Positions 21,241-34,906 of a stretch of DNA of 64,000 nt are shown one piece after another; position 1 is the stretch's first letter, and each line of letters begins with the position of its first letter. The notes under the pieces are model-generated. The model was not told where the DNA came from. It did not search any database and saw nothing but the letters and a program-made list of their open reading frames with translations. The position numbers and the translations under genes were made by a program. The stretch is from Coptis chinensis (lineage: Eukaryota > Streptophyta > Magnoliopsida > Ranunculales > Ranunculaceae), in contig CM027382.1 of NCBI GenBank assembly GCA_015680905.1, positions 20,371,501 to 20,435,500 on the forward strand. The letters are read 5' to 3'.

Positions 21241-24200
21241 TATTTTCGGATATAATTGGTGGTGCTGGTGGTGATTGGAAAGAAAGTAGAGAGTTGATTG
21301 CAAATTGACGAATGAACTCTGAAGGATAGAAAAAAAAGGTGTTCTCCTACTCTACCCTCTCCCACACTAGTTTGCCAAAATAATTACAAACTAACAACTT
21401 TTGATGGCTAGAAAAGGTGTTCTCCACTTCTCCTTCTTCTACACTCTCCCACACCTCTTAAACCCAAATTCGATCAAGTGAGTTTTCTCTTTTTTCCTTT
21501 AAAATTATTCTTATTTAATATCTCTTAATACCATTTGGAAGATTGAATAGAATTTGAATTTAATTGGTATTCAATATTTAATAGAATTTGCATTTGAATA
21601 ATATGAAGATTGATATTAGAAAATTGATTGTTATTATCAAATTTGGTATTCAAGATTGATTCTTCTTATTTCAATGGACGTCTTAATTGATGTGGTATAA
21701 ATTAAACTTTTTCTTTAGATTTTGGGACAATGATCCCGTAGCTTCAGAAAGACACCTTTTTCAATCCTAAAATTTGAACAAATAAAGTTGCTTAAACTTC
21801 TTCATCTTCATCTCAGAGAGACACCAATTTATCTTGCAGGTGAGCAATCACAACAAAAGCTCTAATTTAATTAATAGACAATCTCGTTGTGCGTGACTTT
21901 GTAAATTCCACTGGCTACGTTTTTTATCATGGCTTTTGTTGGGATTGGACAGTAATGAATTTTCCTGACACAAACATATTCAACCATTGAGGGGAATAAC
22001 TATTTTGATTTGCAGTAGTGTGTTGGCTTCGATTCTCTCAAGGTTGGAAGATAGAAAAATAGGATTGAGGTTGAAAGATAGAAAAATTCAATCAAGTGAG
22101 TTTTCTCTTTTCTTTTAGTGGCTCTTATTGAGATTTTCTACTTTGTTTGGAGTTCAATTTTAATTAGATGATTTCATACACACATACATATGTTGTGTTT
22201 AAGTTTGATAAGGTTTTAAATCTAATAAGAATGGGTTTAATTTGTCACCACCAAACATTAAATGGATGAAGGCACCATTACAAAACGATGAGTTTTTAGA
22301 TGGAGTTACTACTGTTATAAAATGCACGAACCATCCATAGTCTAGGAAATAGGACTTAGGCACAAGGCACACACTAGTTTATTTCTTTTTTGATGTTTTC
22401 TACTTACTCGCAGAGTTAAATATTAGTTTTTCAAAATTCATTTTTGACAACAAATATTAGATGAATGAAAGAGGATGGGATAGCTCAGCAACTATTGATG
22501 ATGTGTATTGGGTTTTGTTGGTGTAGGAATCTTGCAAAGAACTTGAAGCCATCCTTAGTTACTTAAAACTGCAGGTGCTTTCTTCATTTAAAAACTCTCG
22601 AACAATTGATTGATGGATGGATCATTTAGCAGGTAGCTAGCCTACTTTAGGATATATTTTTTGCTGGCTAAAATTGTATGTGTACTTGGATTTGCAAAGT
22701 AACTAATAGAGGCTTCTTTTGACAGGTTGTCTTTCTAGAGTTGTGTTATATTCAAATGGCTATATTGACCCCCGCAAAGTCTATAGGTACCATATCATCA
22801 TCTCTATATCAATTTATTTAGATTATGTTAGTGTAGCTAGCTTATTTTTGGAAATGTTTTAAGTGAACGATACTGTATGAGAGTGTCTTTCAATCTATTT
22901 TTGATTTTGTTGAATATTCTTTAGCATATACCAATTTTTCCTTAAAATTATGTTTTCATAATAGTAATTGACTTCTCATATGGAACATAGTGTCATCCTT
23001 AATCAAGTAATTGTCATGTGAGGTCTTGGGGAGCACCTGTCACCCCTGCAGATGTAATTAGAATACTTGATCCAATGAGATTGTAACCCTCACTAGACAA
23101 TCCTCTCTCTCTCAGTCTTTTGCGTGTCCTTTTTAAATTTTCGTATGCCAACTGTCTATGATGTTTATGTTTATGTGAATCACATGGCAACTGTCTTATG
23201 ATGTAATTAGTTAAATTTATTAATCCATGATGTGGATCCTTTGCTCTATCATATTTTGTTTACTAGTATTTTTCTTGGTGTGGGTACCTTGTTTCTAAAG
23301 TGGTGTCTATTGTGTGAACTATATGGGTTGTCATTAGGTAGTTGGTACTTGATGTCAGATGGTGAGATGGGGATGCATGAAAAGTTAGTCTCGAATAGTT
23401 TATCTTTGATATGCAACTTTAAGTTTAGTGTGGACCATATTAAAACAGTTTTCAGTTCTGCAGTGATATTTGAAACTTCATATCAAAGTGGAATCTTGGT
23501 CTTTCTGATTGAATCCAATTCTGGATGATATTTTAGTGAGTCGTCTATCTAACGCAGCAAGCCTCGTTCAATTTGGATGTGGGTGGAAAAAGATATGCAC
23601 TCCAAAATATTGCGCGTTAGAAAATTTTGCTAGTCAGAAAAACTGTTTCTGCACAATGTTAGACCTCAGTTTTGATATGGCTAGAAGTAGATATAGGTTT
23701 TTGGTAAAACATCAAAACGTAAGACACGTGAGTCTACTTTCTAAGACAATTGGCCTCAATGCATTCCAAGGCCCGTGGAGATAGATATGGCACCGTTAAG
23801 TTGGGTTGACAGAAAAACAGTGTGTCAGAAATCAGTTTCTGCCTATATTCGAGCCAAGTTTTCGGTTATTTAGAATGAGATCGAGTTTTTTTGTAAAACA
23901 TAAAGAAGTAAGTTCTGTGTGTTAGCTTTTTAACACAAAAAAACCTCATATCATTTTTTATATATGTGGAAAGAGTTGTGCTATCCTAAAGATAGCCCGT
24001 CAGAATTTACGTTTGCTGAAAATCTGGATATTTACCAAGTTCACGCTATAATTACTTCTAATTAGGCTGAGATTGGGACATCGAGTTGTACATGAAAAAG
24101 TAAATGTATATATCCTATTTTTCAAATAACCAAGTGAGGTATCATTTGGATGATTGTGGGAAAATTTATTGTATTGGTAAGTCAACTAGAAAACCTACAG

Positions 24201-24659
24201 TGTTCTATTTTTATGTGCATGAACCTAATTTGAGAGATATTTCTAGAAATGAACTAAGAGCTTCTTCAATCATTCCTAAACGTTTTGTACATTGTTTGTA
24301 ACCTACTTTTAGATAGTGGATTTCATTTCGAACGACATTGTTCATAAGATAGTTTTTGGTGACCCGAAGATAGAGTAGAATTCATTTTTGAGCAATTTTG
24401 ACTTATAGGTTCATTGTGCATCATTAGGGTTGGAACTTCATTTATTTTATAGTGGCACTATTTGGAGCTTATTTTTATTCGTTTTGAGATGATCTAAGTT
24501 GTTGGTTTCTTTAAGTGTAAATGTTATTTAATTGTTTTGGCATTCGTCGAGACAGTTATGTACTTGATCCATGTATTTTTAAATAGGAATCATCAAATTT
24601 AATTTTTTTATTTTTTTGATGTATATATTAAATTATTCTCATTTGTGTTAAGCGAGGTT
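21241..24659. other. long stretch without recognised gene
   Basis: No supported coding sequence. A few plus-strand stretches could be decayed exons of an unidentified gene, for example near 22465-22575 before GTGC, and near 23021-23084 reading RSWGAPVTPADVIRILDPM. A short block (ATCAAGTGAGTTTTCTCTTT) occurs at 21473 and again at 22092. Open frames at 23232-23784 look fortuitous. Confidence 0.4.
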
Positions 24660-25196
24660 AGAAATTCCAAAGGGATTCGATATCAGGTGGGACCACACTA
24701 TCCGTATCCCTGGAAATAAAAATGGGACAACATAAATTTTAGCTAGAGGTGGCATTACAAGGCTTAAGTACATCTTGGCGGAGGGAGCAAAAATGTTGAG
24801 AAATCATCAAAATGTGGAAAGAAAATTTGAGACATGTTCCGACAAATAGTTGAGTTTGGGATTGAGAAAAAAAAAAAAAAAAAAAACAAAGCTCAAGAAC
24901 ATTATAGAGTTGTCATGTATGCACACCCTCCTAGAGAAGACTCAGACGATGATGGCTACGAGTTCGAGATGGCTCAGCAACAATCTAGAGATGAGTACCA
25001 AAGGTTATGGGAGGAGGGTTCGTGGGATAGGAGGGCTCCAACTAGAGAGAACACCAATGTTCCAAGCATAAGTTCTCGCAAGGGCAAAGGCGATATGTCT
25101 CTCTTCTCTCGTTCGAAGAACACTAGGTATTTGGAGCTTATTGATGTTGATTCGCCGAGAAGGCCTGACGTTTATCAACCATCTGTCCACATGTGA
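24660..25196 (+). pseudogene. hAT transposase fragment (BED finger and linker)
   Basis: The region near 24745-24795 reads GGITRLKYILAEGAK, similar to GGITRLKQHLAG of BED-finger hAT transposases; upstream (about 24675) is a degraded W/H-containing part. Then comes the linker with YAHPPREDSDDDGYEFEMAQ and QQSRDEYQRLWEE, an acidic, helix-rich stretch typical between the BED finger and the DUF659 region, ending ELIDVDSPRRPDVYQPSVHM at 25196. The catalytic domain and dimerisation region are absent. An A-run (about 24869-24887) disrupts the frame. The assignment rests on motif similarity. Confidence 0.5.
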
Positions 25197-25921
25197 GTCC
25201 GGAATGTCACCAGAGTAGTAATTTGTTGTATCTCATGTACTGTAATTTCATTTTGTGTAAAATCTAATATTTTATTTCATGTAGTGTAACTTTCCTTTAT
25301 TTTATTTCATGCATTTTGTTGTGGAAAGTAGATATGTAATGTTATTTATGTGTTTGTTGAATATCTTGGAAGTGGATATGTAAGTTGTATAGATGTAATA
25401 TTTATTTTGTTGTTAAACTGGAGTATATATATACATATCTTGGAAAGGTTGATCACTGAGAATTGTATTGTTTTGATTTTCAGGTTATGACAGGATTTAT
25501 GTGTTTTAAATATCGAAAATACAGAAAAGACTCAGCCGGATTTTATAAAAAAACAATGATGATTTATCATTGATTTTAATTAATTAAAATTGAATGTAGT
25601 CCTATTAATGCCTTGTAATCTTTCTTTAATCTTTTAATCTTGAGGCGTTATAATCAGTGTAGTAATTTGTGTGACGTTTTAAATATTTGAATTTGTATTT
25701 GAAACTTAAAATATGACTTTATAACGACATATAACTATTCTAAATATGTGCAAATAAGTTAGTTAGTATTTTTGAGCATTAGAGAGTAGTTCATATTAAA
25801 AGTAATTACCACATTCAAAGAAAATATAGATTATTTATGGATTTTTGCGCGATATATGTGGATATTTGTTGATATATTATGATATATCCACAATATTTGC
25901 AGTTAGAAATACCCACACATA
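25197..25921. other. no gene; LTR-like debris and repeat copies
   Basis: Positions 25480-25640 share GGTTATGACAGGATTTAT, a GAAAATACAGA block and GGCGTTATAA with 33270-33388, so both are remnants of one LTR-type family. Positions 25840-25905 are a partial copy of the ATATCG repeat. Confidence 0.4.
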
Positions 25922-26250
25922 GTTGGTCGATATTTGTGGATATTTATCAATATATCTTGATATATCCACGATATTTGCAGATACCCAATGTAATATATCC
26001 CCACAGAAAGGGATATATCCTCGATACATATCCATAAATCAATGGTCGATATTTTGCCATATCCTGATATTTTATACTATGTATGAAATCATAGTACAAA
26101 ATATCGAGATATGGTTATATATCGATCTCTGATTTATGGATATGTAACGTGGATATATCTCCCTCTATGGGGATATTTTACATTGGGGCATTTGCAAATA
26201 TCATGTATATATCATGATATATCGACAAATATCTACAAATATCAACACAA
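25922..26250. repeat. fold-back ATATCG-rich inverted repeat
   Basis: Arms of about 160 bp face each other around TATGAAAT (26082-26089). CATAGTACAAAATATC at 26090 is mirrored by GATATTTTATACTATG ending at 26081, and matching continues through GATTTATGGATATGTA and GGGGATAT..TACATTGGG blocks. Mismatches are scattered. Confidence 0.65.
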
Positions 26251-26865
26251 TAAGATTGTGTGTGAGTATTTTTTGGCTGCAAATCGCCAATATTTTCTTT
26301 AAATGTCGTGATAGTTTTAATTGAACTACTCTAGTGTCCAAAAATGATAACTAATTTATTTGCACATATTTATGATTGTTATATATTTTTATAAAGTCGT
26401 GTTTTAAATTCCAAATATAAGTTCAAATATTTTAGGAAGTAAAACAAAGGTTTAAATACAGAAATATGCAACGTACTTAGGTCCTATTAACACTTGTATC
26501 AACATAGAATTTTTTTTCACAAACGTATCAATGTACTATACCCGATTTCACAAAAATAGCAATCTGTTAGCATCCATTAGTTAAGTGATGATGTGTCCTT
26601 TTTTTTTCAATTTCATTTTATTTGTATTTTCCACTCGACATACCACCTCAGCCAAAACTTACCCATATAACCTGTTTTCATCATCTCTTTCACCCATTTA
26701 CATATAGACCCATTTACCCAAAAAAAATCTTATATTATTTCCCTTGCAAGGAATTTCTTACATTAACAAGGAGATTGTATTATACTAACAATTCAAATTG
26801 ATATTCAGGTTCCCTATAAAATAATGCCACTACCAAAAAGTAAAGTAACAGGTCACAAAGCTTAC
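26251..26865. other. no gene seen
   Basis: AT-rich DNA between the inverted repeat and the kinase exon. Confidence 0.4.
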
Positions 26866-26995
26866 TGATGTTGAAACATGGCCAAGTCCTTCTGATGGTC
26901 CCTGCCTAGCTAATCCAAAGTCTGAGAGCTTTGCATTAAAATCCTCGTCCAAGAGGATGTTTGACGTTTTAAAGTCTCGAAATATAAGTTGAATT
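26866..26995 (-). pseudogene. isolated exon of a receptor-like cytoplasmic kinase (RLCK VII type)
   Basis: The minus strand reads [20 protein letters not shown] followed by [20 protein letters not shown], then a splice donor GTAAG. This is kinase subdomain VIb (catalytic loop, RDFKxSNILLD) and subdomain VII (DFG), with the activation-segment start typical of PBL/RLCK VII kinases. The catalytic Asp and DFG Asp are present, but no neighbouring kinase exons are seen on either side, so it is an orphan fragment, probably captured or left by rearrangement. Confidence 0.75.
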
Positions 26996-27720
26996 AACAA
27001 ACAACAAAACTACCCAACTGCTCCACCATTGACCTTTACCCTTTTTTAAATTTGCATTAAAATAACACTTCCAAGTATTGGTTATGTGTTTGCAATTGCT
27101 AGTTTTTTTAGTTTTTAAGGAATGGATGGTGATCAAGCTAGTTCATCTTCCTTAGGAGCTGCTGGTGTTGCACATCCTTCTTGGCAATAGAAAGGTATTA
27201 ACATAAAGGTTTATTTGCCAATGTGGCATGTTTAGCCACTAGTTAATAGTTTGTTGGTCTTTATGGTGGTTTGAAGATTGAGGGAAGTCGTTAGTCAGTA
27301 CACCAAAATAGGATATTAGTAACGCACACTTTGTTTGGTTCCTAACTTTTTTTAAGCGTAACTTCATTTCTAATGGTTTTCTGACGTTAAAATTATATAT
27401 AAAGTGTTACATTATTTTTCCCTTATTTGAGAATTAATTTGTAACGTATTTTAAAAGTTTTGTTTCGATAGGAAACCGTAAAGGATAAGATAATATTAGA
27501 AAATAATAAATAAAAACCAAAATTAGAATTTTGAGGGGCCAAATTAGAATTTTGGGCGAGAGGGAAAATAAAAATATCGCGCTCTTCTCTCTCTTCTCTT
27601 CTCTAAAACTAAAATCTCTTTTATTTTTGGTCCCCTCAAAATTTGCATCTCCCTCAACCTAATAAACACTTCTTCCGCCGCCATGTCTCCGCCATTCAGT
27701 AGTATTCCCTTCCTCGGGTT
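26996..27720. other. no gene seen
   Basis: It contains a short plus-strand stretch near 27122 (MDGDQASSSSLG) and a possible degenerate CACTA-like end CAGTACACCAAAATAGG near 27296. Neither is firm. Confidence 0.35.
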
Positions 27721-29120
<1,400 letters not shown>

Positions 29121-29493
29121 CGATTTTTATTTTGATATCTTCTATACACTTGTCTCAAAGAAGGATTAGCTTTCCTGCAAGGAAATATCATCCAAAAAAT
29201 GATGTTCCTAAGGTGGTGAGATTCACACTTTTTTTTTTTATTAAATTTTTTTTATTATTGAGTATCCTCCAAAAAATTATTAGGATTTTCCATTGTTTTT
29301 CGAGAATTAGAAAATAGCGAAGGAAGCTTTTTTATTGTTTTGTGTTACCTATATTTATAGCATCCTTTGTAATGATTTGTAGTTTGGGAGTTCTAAAATG
29401 ACTTCCTCTATCAGTTTAATTATTATTCAACACACCCCCATTCTTTATTTTTTTTCTTACATCAAAAATCATTGTTCATGTGTTTCCTGCTGC
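29121..29493. other. no gene seen
   Basis: T-rich, intron-like DNA between the GLR remnant and the next coding-like exon. Confidence 0.4.
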
Positions 29494-29682
29494 AGGTCCC
29501 ATATTTTGTTTGTGATGATGAAGAGGCACCCAACACGCCAAAAGCATATGCTCATTTTATTCCAAGGGAAAATCCATGAGCACTTGTGATTCGTCCAAAT
29601 GAAAAATGGTTTTCAAGGGTTGGTATGGAGAAGTCGTCCCTGTCGAAGGATGTGCATGATCCTGCACACATAAATGGTAAGT
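29494..29682 (+). pseudogene. unidentified plant gene exon, one in-frame stop
   Basis: After an acceptor-like TGCAG the frame reads VPYFVCDDEEAPNTPKAYAH, FIPRENP, a stop, then ALVIRPNEKWFSRVGMEKSS and LSKDVHDPAHING, ending at a donor-like GTAAG. The composition and flanking splice signals look like a real exon. I do not recognise the family. The stop (TGA at about 29578) replaces what is probably a Trp codon. Confidence 0.45.
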
Positions 29683-32400
29683 TATTTGTATACTTATATG
29701 CTCTTTTGCATTATATTATGGGAACAATCTTGAAGTTCTAATATTGGAATGAAATCTTATCAATTGAAATAGTGTGAAGAATTTGCGACTTTATGTTGAA
29801 ACTACCCCTTTTTCCGGGGAAATAGTAGAACATTTTGACAATTTCAAATTTTCATCTTTTAATATAATTTGTTTTTCGTAGTCCATTATATATATATACT
29901 TATTAAAACCTTAGGCCATCATACTCTGCATGATACTATAGGATATGTTCTTCAATTAAAAAAATCAATTTTTTTATTTCCATATATCGCGTGCTAGTGT
30001 TGGAGTTTATGATTTTAGAGGTGATATGTTTTCTTTTTCTAGTTTGTGGATTGTTTCTCGTTTGTAGATTCTAGCTTCTTTAGTCTTCACTCGTGCTCTC
30101 TCATTGCTTCCATTTAAAATTTGAATTTTTCAGTAACTAACCTATCTCTTTATTCGTTTACTCTGCTGCTGAGTAGTAATACTTCGATTTGCAAATTTTT
30201 CAGTATATTCTCGTCTTGGTTCAGTGTTCTACGACGATTTGCAGTAAAGGTATGATTCTTTGATTCTATTCTATTTTATTTTATTATGTTTTTCAAATAA
30301 ATCTAGTAATTTGGGGGTCTTTTATGCAAATGGGCATATTTCCAGCTTCTAATTGTGCTCGTTCTTTATTTTCTAATTTTACCTAATATTGTATTTTTTT
30401 TTTTTTTTCAGATTATGAAATTGTGTTACTTCATTCCTAAATTTTGTGTGGTCTTGAGTCGTTTAACTCAATTATAAATTCCATCAACTATTTGAGTATA
30501 TGTAATTGTGTTTTTTCTCCATGTGTATTCATCCCTTCTTCCATGGTAATCGACAGTGGCGTAGCCTGGAATACGCTTTACATGGGGCACTTTGTATGAG
30601 CCATTTTTTCAAACAATCTGCATGTAAACAATTGAAAGATCATTTTTGGAAAAATAATATAGTAAAAACTTAAACAAATTTTGTTTTGCATTGTGTTTGG
30701 GTTGCACGAGATACTTCTCTCCCTTTTAGTTTGCTTTAATTGAATTGTTACATTTGCCTAGGTGATTGCCATGTCGTGTTAATGAACTAGATATACTAAC
30801 TGTCTTTCAATCTACTCTTGACGACCAACAACCTAATTTGGAAAGGTTGATGCAAAGCCTCACATGGTGTACCTGTTCTTTGTTTTCAGGTTCCTTGTGA
30901 TACAGCTAGTAAATATATATCCATTGAGGACAAGGGCTGATAGTTTTAGGGCATGTATCTTGGTCCCAAACTTTTTCTTACATTTTGTTAGAAAATTGAC
31001 TAAAGGCACATCTCGAGAGCTGTGGATCTAAGTCTAGTGTCTTGTGCAGGCTTTTATAGGCTCCATTGTTGAGCATGTTCATGGCATCCAGACCATTCCA
31101 TCATGCCAATAGAGGATTTGGACTAACTGCACACATTGTTGATCACTGTAAACTGGTCCTTAAATTTCTTTGAGGGACAAACAACATTTAGGTTAGCATT
31201 TCTCTGTTCCCTAATATCCCTTCTGGGTATTTCATCTTCAGTTCATCTCTATATTTAAATCTATGTACTTGGGTGTATTTGTAATTAGATAAAATTGACA
31301 TGGGTTTCTTTGTCATTACAGGATTTCTATGCGGATTTATGGGGATATTGAGAGTTTGAACATCTGTGATAACTTGGCTGACCACATGGTAAGTTATCTT
31401 TGATAGTGTAGTGCACCCCAAGTTTGTATGTTTCGTAAATAATGAAAATTTGCTTCTTCTGTTGGTAGGTTTGCAATGTGTATGTTCAGTTGAACATGCT
31501 ACAATTGTTGTTTAGAGTCTGACTGGAAGGTTTTATGCAGGTTAGTTATCATATCTCATTTATCGTTTAACAAACAAGGCTTAGCTTGTAGTCAGATAAT
31601 ATAGAATATACGTGTATAGTTAGGTAACGAATTTATTAGTTTACGACAATGTTCCAGGAGTTTATTGATAGTGTTTTAGAATCGATTAACGATGTATACA
31701 GTATACTTACTTGGTTATGAATCTTATAATTGTTTACTTATTAGTTAAGTTGACTTGGAGATGTGATTAAATCACAGAGCGTCCCATTATCTTCAACTTT
31801 TCTCCGGATTTTGGTGAAGCCACGAGTAGGAAATATGAGAAGAATACATGTGCTATGCAATGTGTTGACTGTTGATCACACTGTAGATGAATTCTCACGC
31901 TTTTCGGTTTGACTTTCTTTGTTGTTTGTGTCATTTATTGTATGTCGGTCGATCAAGCTTCTAAGGAACCACTATATTTATGTGTACCTGTCGAATCTAA
32001 ATCTATGAGGTTATGTAGTATAGGTGTGGAGACCATACACCCGGATACCAATCTTTTAACAATGAACTTTTATGTGTCATAATATTTCACCAAAATTTGC
32101 AGAAGGTATGATATTGTTTTTATCTTTTAATTCTATACCTAGAAGCAATAGTCGTGGGCTTTTCCTGTTTTTTACTGAGTAACACGAAGAGCAATTGTAT
32201 TTGGTAATATTATACAATGTTTATTTTTGTATCTTTTTCTTTTATTCACTTTGGTCCAAGAATAGATCTATTCAAGGGTCTCGTTGCATATTTGAAGTGA
32301 TATATCTCTGTTTAGTGATGTATTTGAATTACGCTGCCGCAAAACAATCTACTCAAAACTAACACTGCTACTATTTCCTTTCTTATTTTTTCATGTCTTA
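29683..32400. other. no recognised gene; scattered transposon debris
   Basis: About 2.7 kb of AT-rich DNA. A hAT-like terminus CAGTGGCGTAGCCTGGAA occurs at 30554 without a partner. A possible short Helitron remnant spans about 29889-29997 (TATACTTATTAAAACC to GCGTGCTAG). No supported coding sequence. Confidence 0.35.
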
Positions 32401-32751
32401 AGGGGATTGCAAGAAGGCTATTTATTTATGGGAGCCTTTGTCTAGTGGAACATGGAAAGTAGAATCTACTCCTTTTGTTGGGCATGCCAGAAGTGTTGAG
32501 GATCTCCAGGTACACTTTAACTTGATATTAAAAAACTTTTTCATTTTTGTGTGTGGGTGTTTTAATGCGGTAAGCCCTCAATTTGAAGTTTATTCCATTC
32601 TAAAAGTTGTCTAAATTCCTTAATGCAGTGGAGCCCTACCGAAGCTGATGTTTTTGCGTCATGTTATGTGGATGGTACGTTTGCCATATAGGATACCCGT
32701 TTGGGAAAAACACCTTCAGTTTCTATTAAGGCACATAAAGCAGATGTGAAA
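32401..32751 (+). pseudogene. GRWD1-type WD-repeat protein fragment, two exons
   Basis: Exon one (about 32402-32511) reads GDCKKAIYLWEPLSSGTWKV and VESTPFVGHARSVEDLQ and ends at a donor GTACAC. Exon two (about 32629-32751) reads WSPTEADVFASCYVDGTFAI, a stop, then DTRLGKTPSVSIKAHKADV. These are consecutive WD repeats of glutamate-rich WD repeat-containing protein 1, a histone-binding and ribosome-biogenesis factor. The stop TAG (32690-32692) replaces the conserved Trp of a WD-type motif. Upstream and downstream repeats are missing, so this is an isolated fragment. Confidence 0.8.
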
Positions 32752-32949
32752 CTAACTCGGTTAAAAGTAAAAGTAAAGTTAAATGTAGTTATTTTGTATA
32801 ATCGCGTATATGTTACTTTAGTTATTTTGTTAGGGGAATAAGGAACTAAAATGCCTCCGAGTGAGGAACTAGTTTTAGCTTTCCGTGTTGGAACATAGAT
32901 GGAGAGCACCAACAGGAGACCTAGCAGTTAATGAAAGGTAAGGTTTTTG

Positions 32950-33388
32950 GGTGGTTTTCTTTCGTTTCATATGTGACAATTGTATGCGGATGTTGGAATA
33001 TTCATGAGTTTTATTTTGGAAGATGGGTTCTTACATGTGATTAGTGTGAATGTATGGTGTATATATATTCAAAGTGTGGTATCTCTGGTTGGAACTAATA
33101 GAGGTGCATAAATTTTATATAAGTGGAAGTGATGTATAAATTGTTTTTATTTTAATTTTGGTATATAATTTATATTGTCCTTTTGATTCGAGGATTGGTT
33201 AATTGACTTAATTGGCATTGGTCGAGATGGTTAAGTAGTTGGTTCTACGAATCAATATATTATTTGATTTTAAGGTTATGACAGGATTTATATATATGAA
33301 ATGTTGAAAATATAGAGGAGATTCTGCCGAAATTTTTATGTCTTTCGTCAAGGTGTCTAACAAGGTTATAAGGTTTTGGGGCGTTACA
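32950..33388 (+). repeat. LTR-type remnant ending GGGGCGTTACA
   Basis: The 3' part (33270-33388) has GGTTATGACAGGATTTAT, a GAAAATATAGAGGAGA stretch, TCTGCCGAAATTTTTATG and the end TTGGGGCGTTACA. This layout recalls chromovirus LTR ends and the 39790-39852 end (GTCGAAATTCGGGGTGTGACA). The left boundary is uncertain. Confidence 0.4.
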
Positions 33389-33855
33389 TAAACTTTCATG
33401 TCTATACTATGCTTCTATTGCTACTAGTCTACTACCATATTATCTTTTCTAAATTCCGTAGTTTGAGTATAAGGAGCTACTACTTAAGAATAAGATATAA
33501 GTATATATCTGTGTGAGCCATATTAATGACCACAAACGTCACAGGTAAGAGAAGCGATAGAGAGACAAGTGGGCCTTGGAAGGTCTTGGGCCCAAAGAGA
33601 CAAGTGGGCCTTGGATGATATTGGGCCCAAGAGATGGGCCCAAAGTTATGAGTGGGCCTCGTATGGTATGAGGCCATAGAGGTGGGCCCAAAGAAAAAAG
33701 CCCAGGGACTTTGACCTAAAGGAGGGAGAGGAGGGCAGGAGGGAGAGAAAAAAAGGGAAGAGGAGAAAAGGAGGTGGCAGAGGAGGAGAGGAGGGAGACA
33801 TTGAAGGTTAAGGGGTAGGAATTGGGCTCATACAATGGCACCGTCTGTGGGAACG
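33389..33855 (+). mobile_element. Tat/Ogre-type LTR end with primer binding site
   Basis: The sequence is rich in GTGGGCC/GGGCCCAA steps and ends ...GGGCTCATACA at 33834, directly followed by ATGGCACCGTCTGTGGGAAC, the usual LTR-PBS junction of Tat-type Ty3/gypsy elements. No gag follows; after about 200 bp unrelated gene-fragment sequence begins. The LTR start is not identified. Confidence 0.55.
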
Positions 33856-34420
33856 AAATAAACATTCTCTCCCAACTCACTCTGCTGTTGTAAATTAATT
33901 AATGATATACTTCATTGTTGATTCGAATTCTCGACTCATGGTGTCGAAATCAGGCTCTGAGGAGGTGGTTTCACCTTAAGTTATCGACTTTGAAGGGAAA
34001 CAAGACTTGAGTACCGATATACAATCATCCAAACATCGAATCGTTCCCACCATCGGATTTGGACAACACCGATATCAAGAAAAGAGACAAATCTGAGTTT
34101 TGGTTTTGATTTTCGTTCTTGGGTTTAAAGATCATTAGAAAAGGGGTTAGTGAATTTTCTATGCTTTGGGTTTTTAGCATTGACAGTCGATGTACAAAGT
34201 TTGGTTTTGGTGGGAACTAATGCTTCTGGTTTTTTTAGATTGGTGGTTTTAAGATTGAGTTGAAAGAAAAGGCGGAGTTTTTTTTTGGTTTTTGGCATAT
34301 CAATTTGTGGGAAGAAGAAAGTGAAGGTGATGTTTAGTTATACTGAAAGATCTTGTATATTATAAGCAATCTCTGTGAAATTAAGCTATGGATGAATAAG
34401 TGCTAGTAAATTGATCACAG
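33856..34420. other. no gene seen
   Basis: Short retrotransposon leader-like sequence, then intron-like T-rich DNA that ends at an acceptor TCACAG before the SIZ1-like exon. Confidence 0.4.
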
Positions 34421-34906
34421 GTGAATGATGGCCTCGTTGACAATCCCTTGGCATTTGATAGAGATGACCATTCTCTGCAAATGTTCCTCTCTTCTCGTCC
34501 TAGTGCTGCACAAGTGCAGTCTAATTTGAGGGAACAACAAGATGTGGCTAATGGTTTACGTAGTGAGGACTGGATTTCTCTTAAACTTGGTGGCTAATGG
34601 TTTACGTGGTGAGGACTGGATTTCTCTTAGACTTGGTGGCGGTGGTTGTGAAAATGGTGAATCAATAATTACAAATGCTTCTAATGCTCTAACTTTGAGG
34701 CCTGAGGTTGAATTGGAGGGGGCTGACTTTAGATTGGAGGAGGATAGGATGGAGTCTTCAGCTAACAACAATTCTTTGCTTCTAAAATTGAATGATAATA
34801 AGTCCGAAAAGGAAATGGTGAAAAGGCAAAGCTCTGACTCCAGTCCTTCCTAGTTGCGAACTGTTAAATCAAGACTTTATTTTTCAATGGACTCGGACTC
34901 TAATTA
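34421..34906 (+). pseudogene. C-terminal exon of a SIZ1-type E3 SUMO ligase, broken
   Basis: After the acceptor at about 34420 the frame reads VNDGLVDNPLAFDRDDHSLQ, MFLSSRPSAAQVQSNLREQQ and DVANGLRSEDWISLKLGG. This matches the C-terminal region of plant SIZ1, which attaches SUMO in the nucleus. A 46 bp tandem duplication (34544-34589 and 34590-34635) then shifts the frame. The rest reads GGGCENGESIITNA, SSANNNSLLLKLNDNKSEKE, a stop at 34851, and then LRTVKSRLYFSMDSDSN to a stop at 34906, matching the SIZ1 ending with its Ser-Asp-rich SUMO-interacting-type tail. The SAP, PHD and SP-RING domains are absent, so it is an isolated last exon. Confidence 0.8.
34544..34635 (+). repeat. 46 bp tandem duplication inside the SIZ1-like exon
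   Basis: Two adjacent copies start GTGGCTAATGGTTTACG at 34544 and 34590 and differ at only a couple of positions. A length of 46 is not a multiple of three, so the duplication breaks the reading frame. Confidence 0.9.

Noticed and set aside
21054-21365. Minus-strand frame of 103 codons
   Set aside because: It is formed by the ATATCG repeat (many Tyr, Ile and Arg codons), with no homology.
23232-23784. Two plus-strand frames
   Set aside because: No family motif, no splice context and no second copy for comparison.
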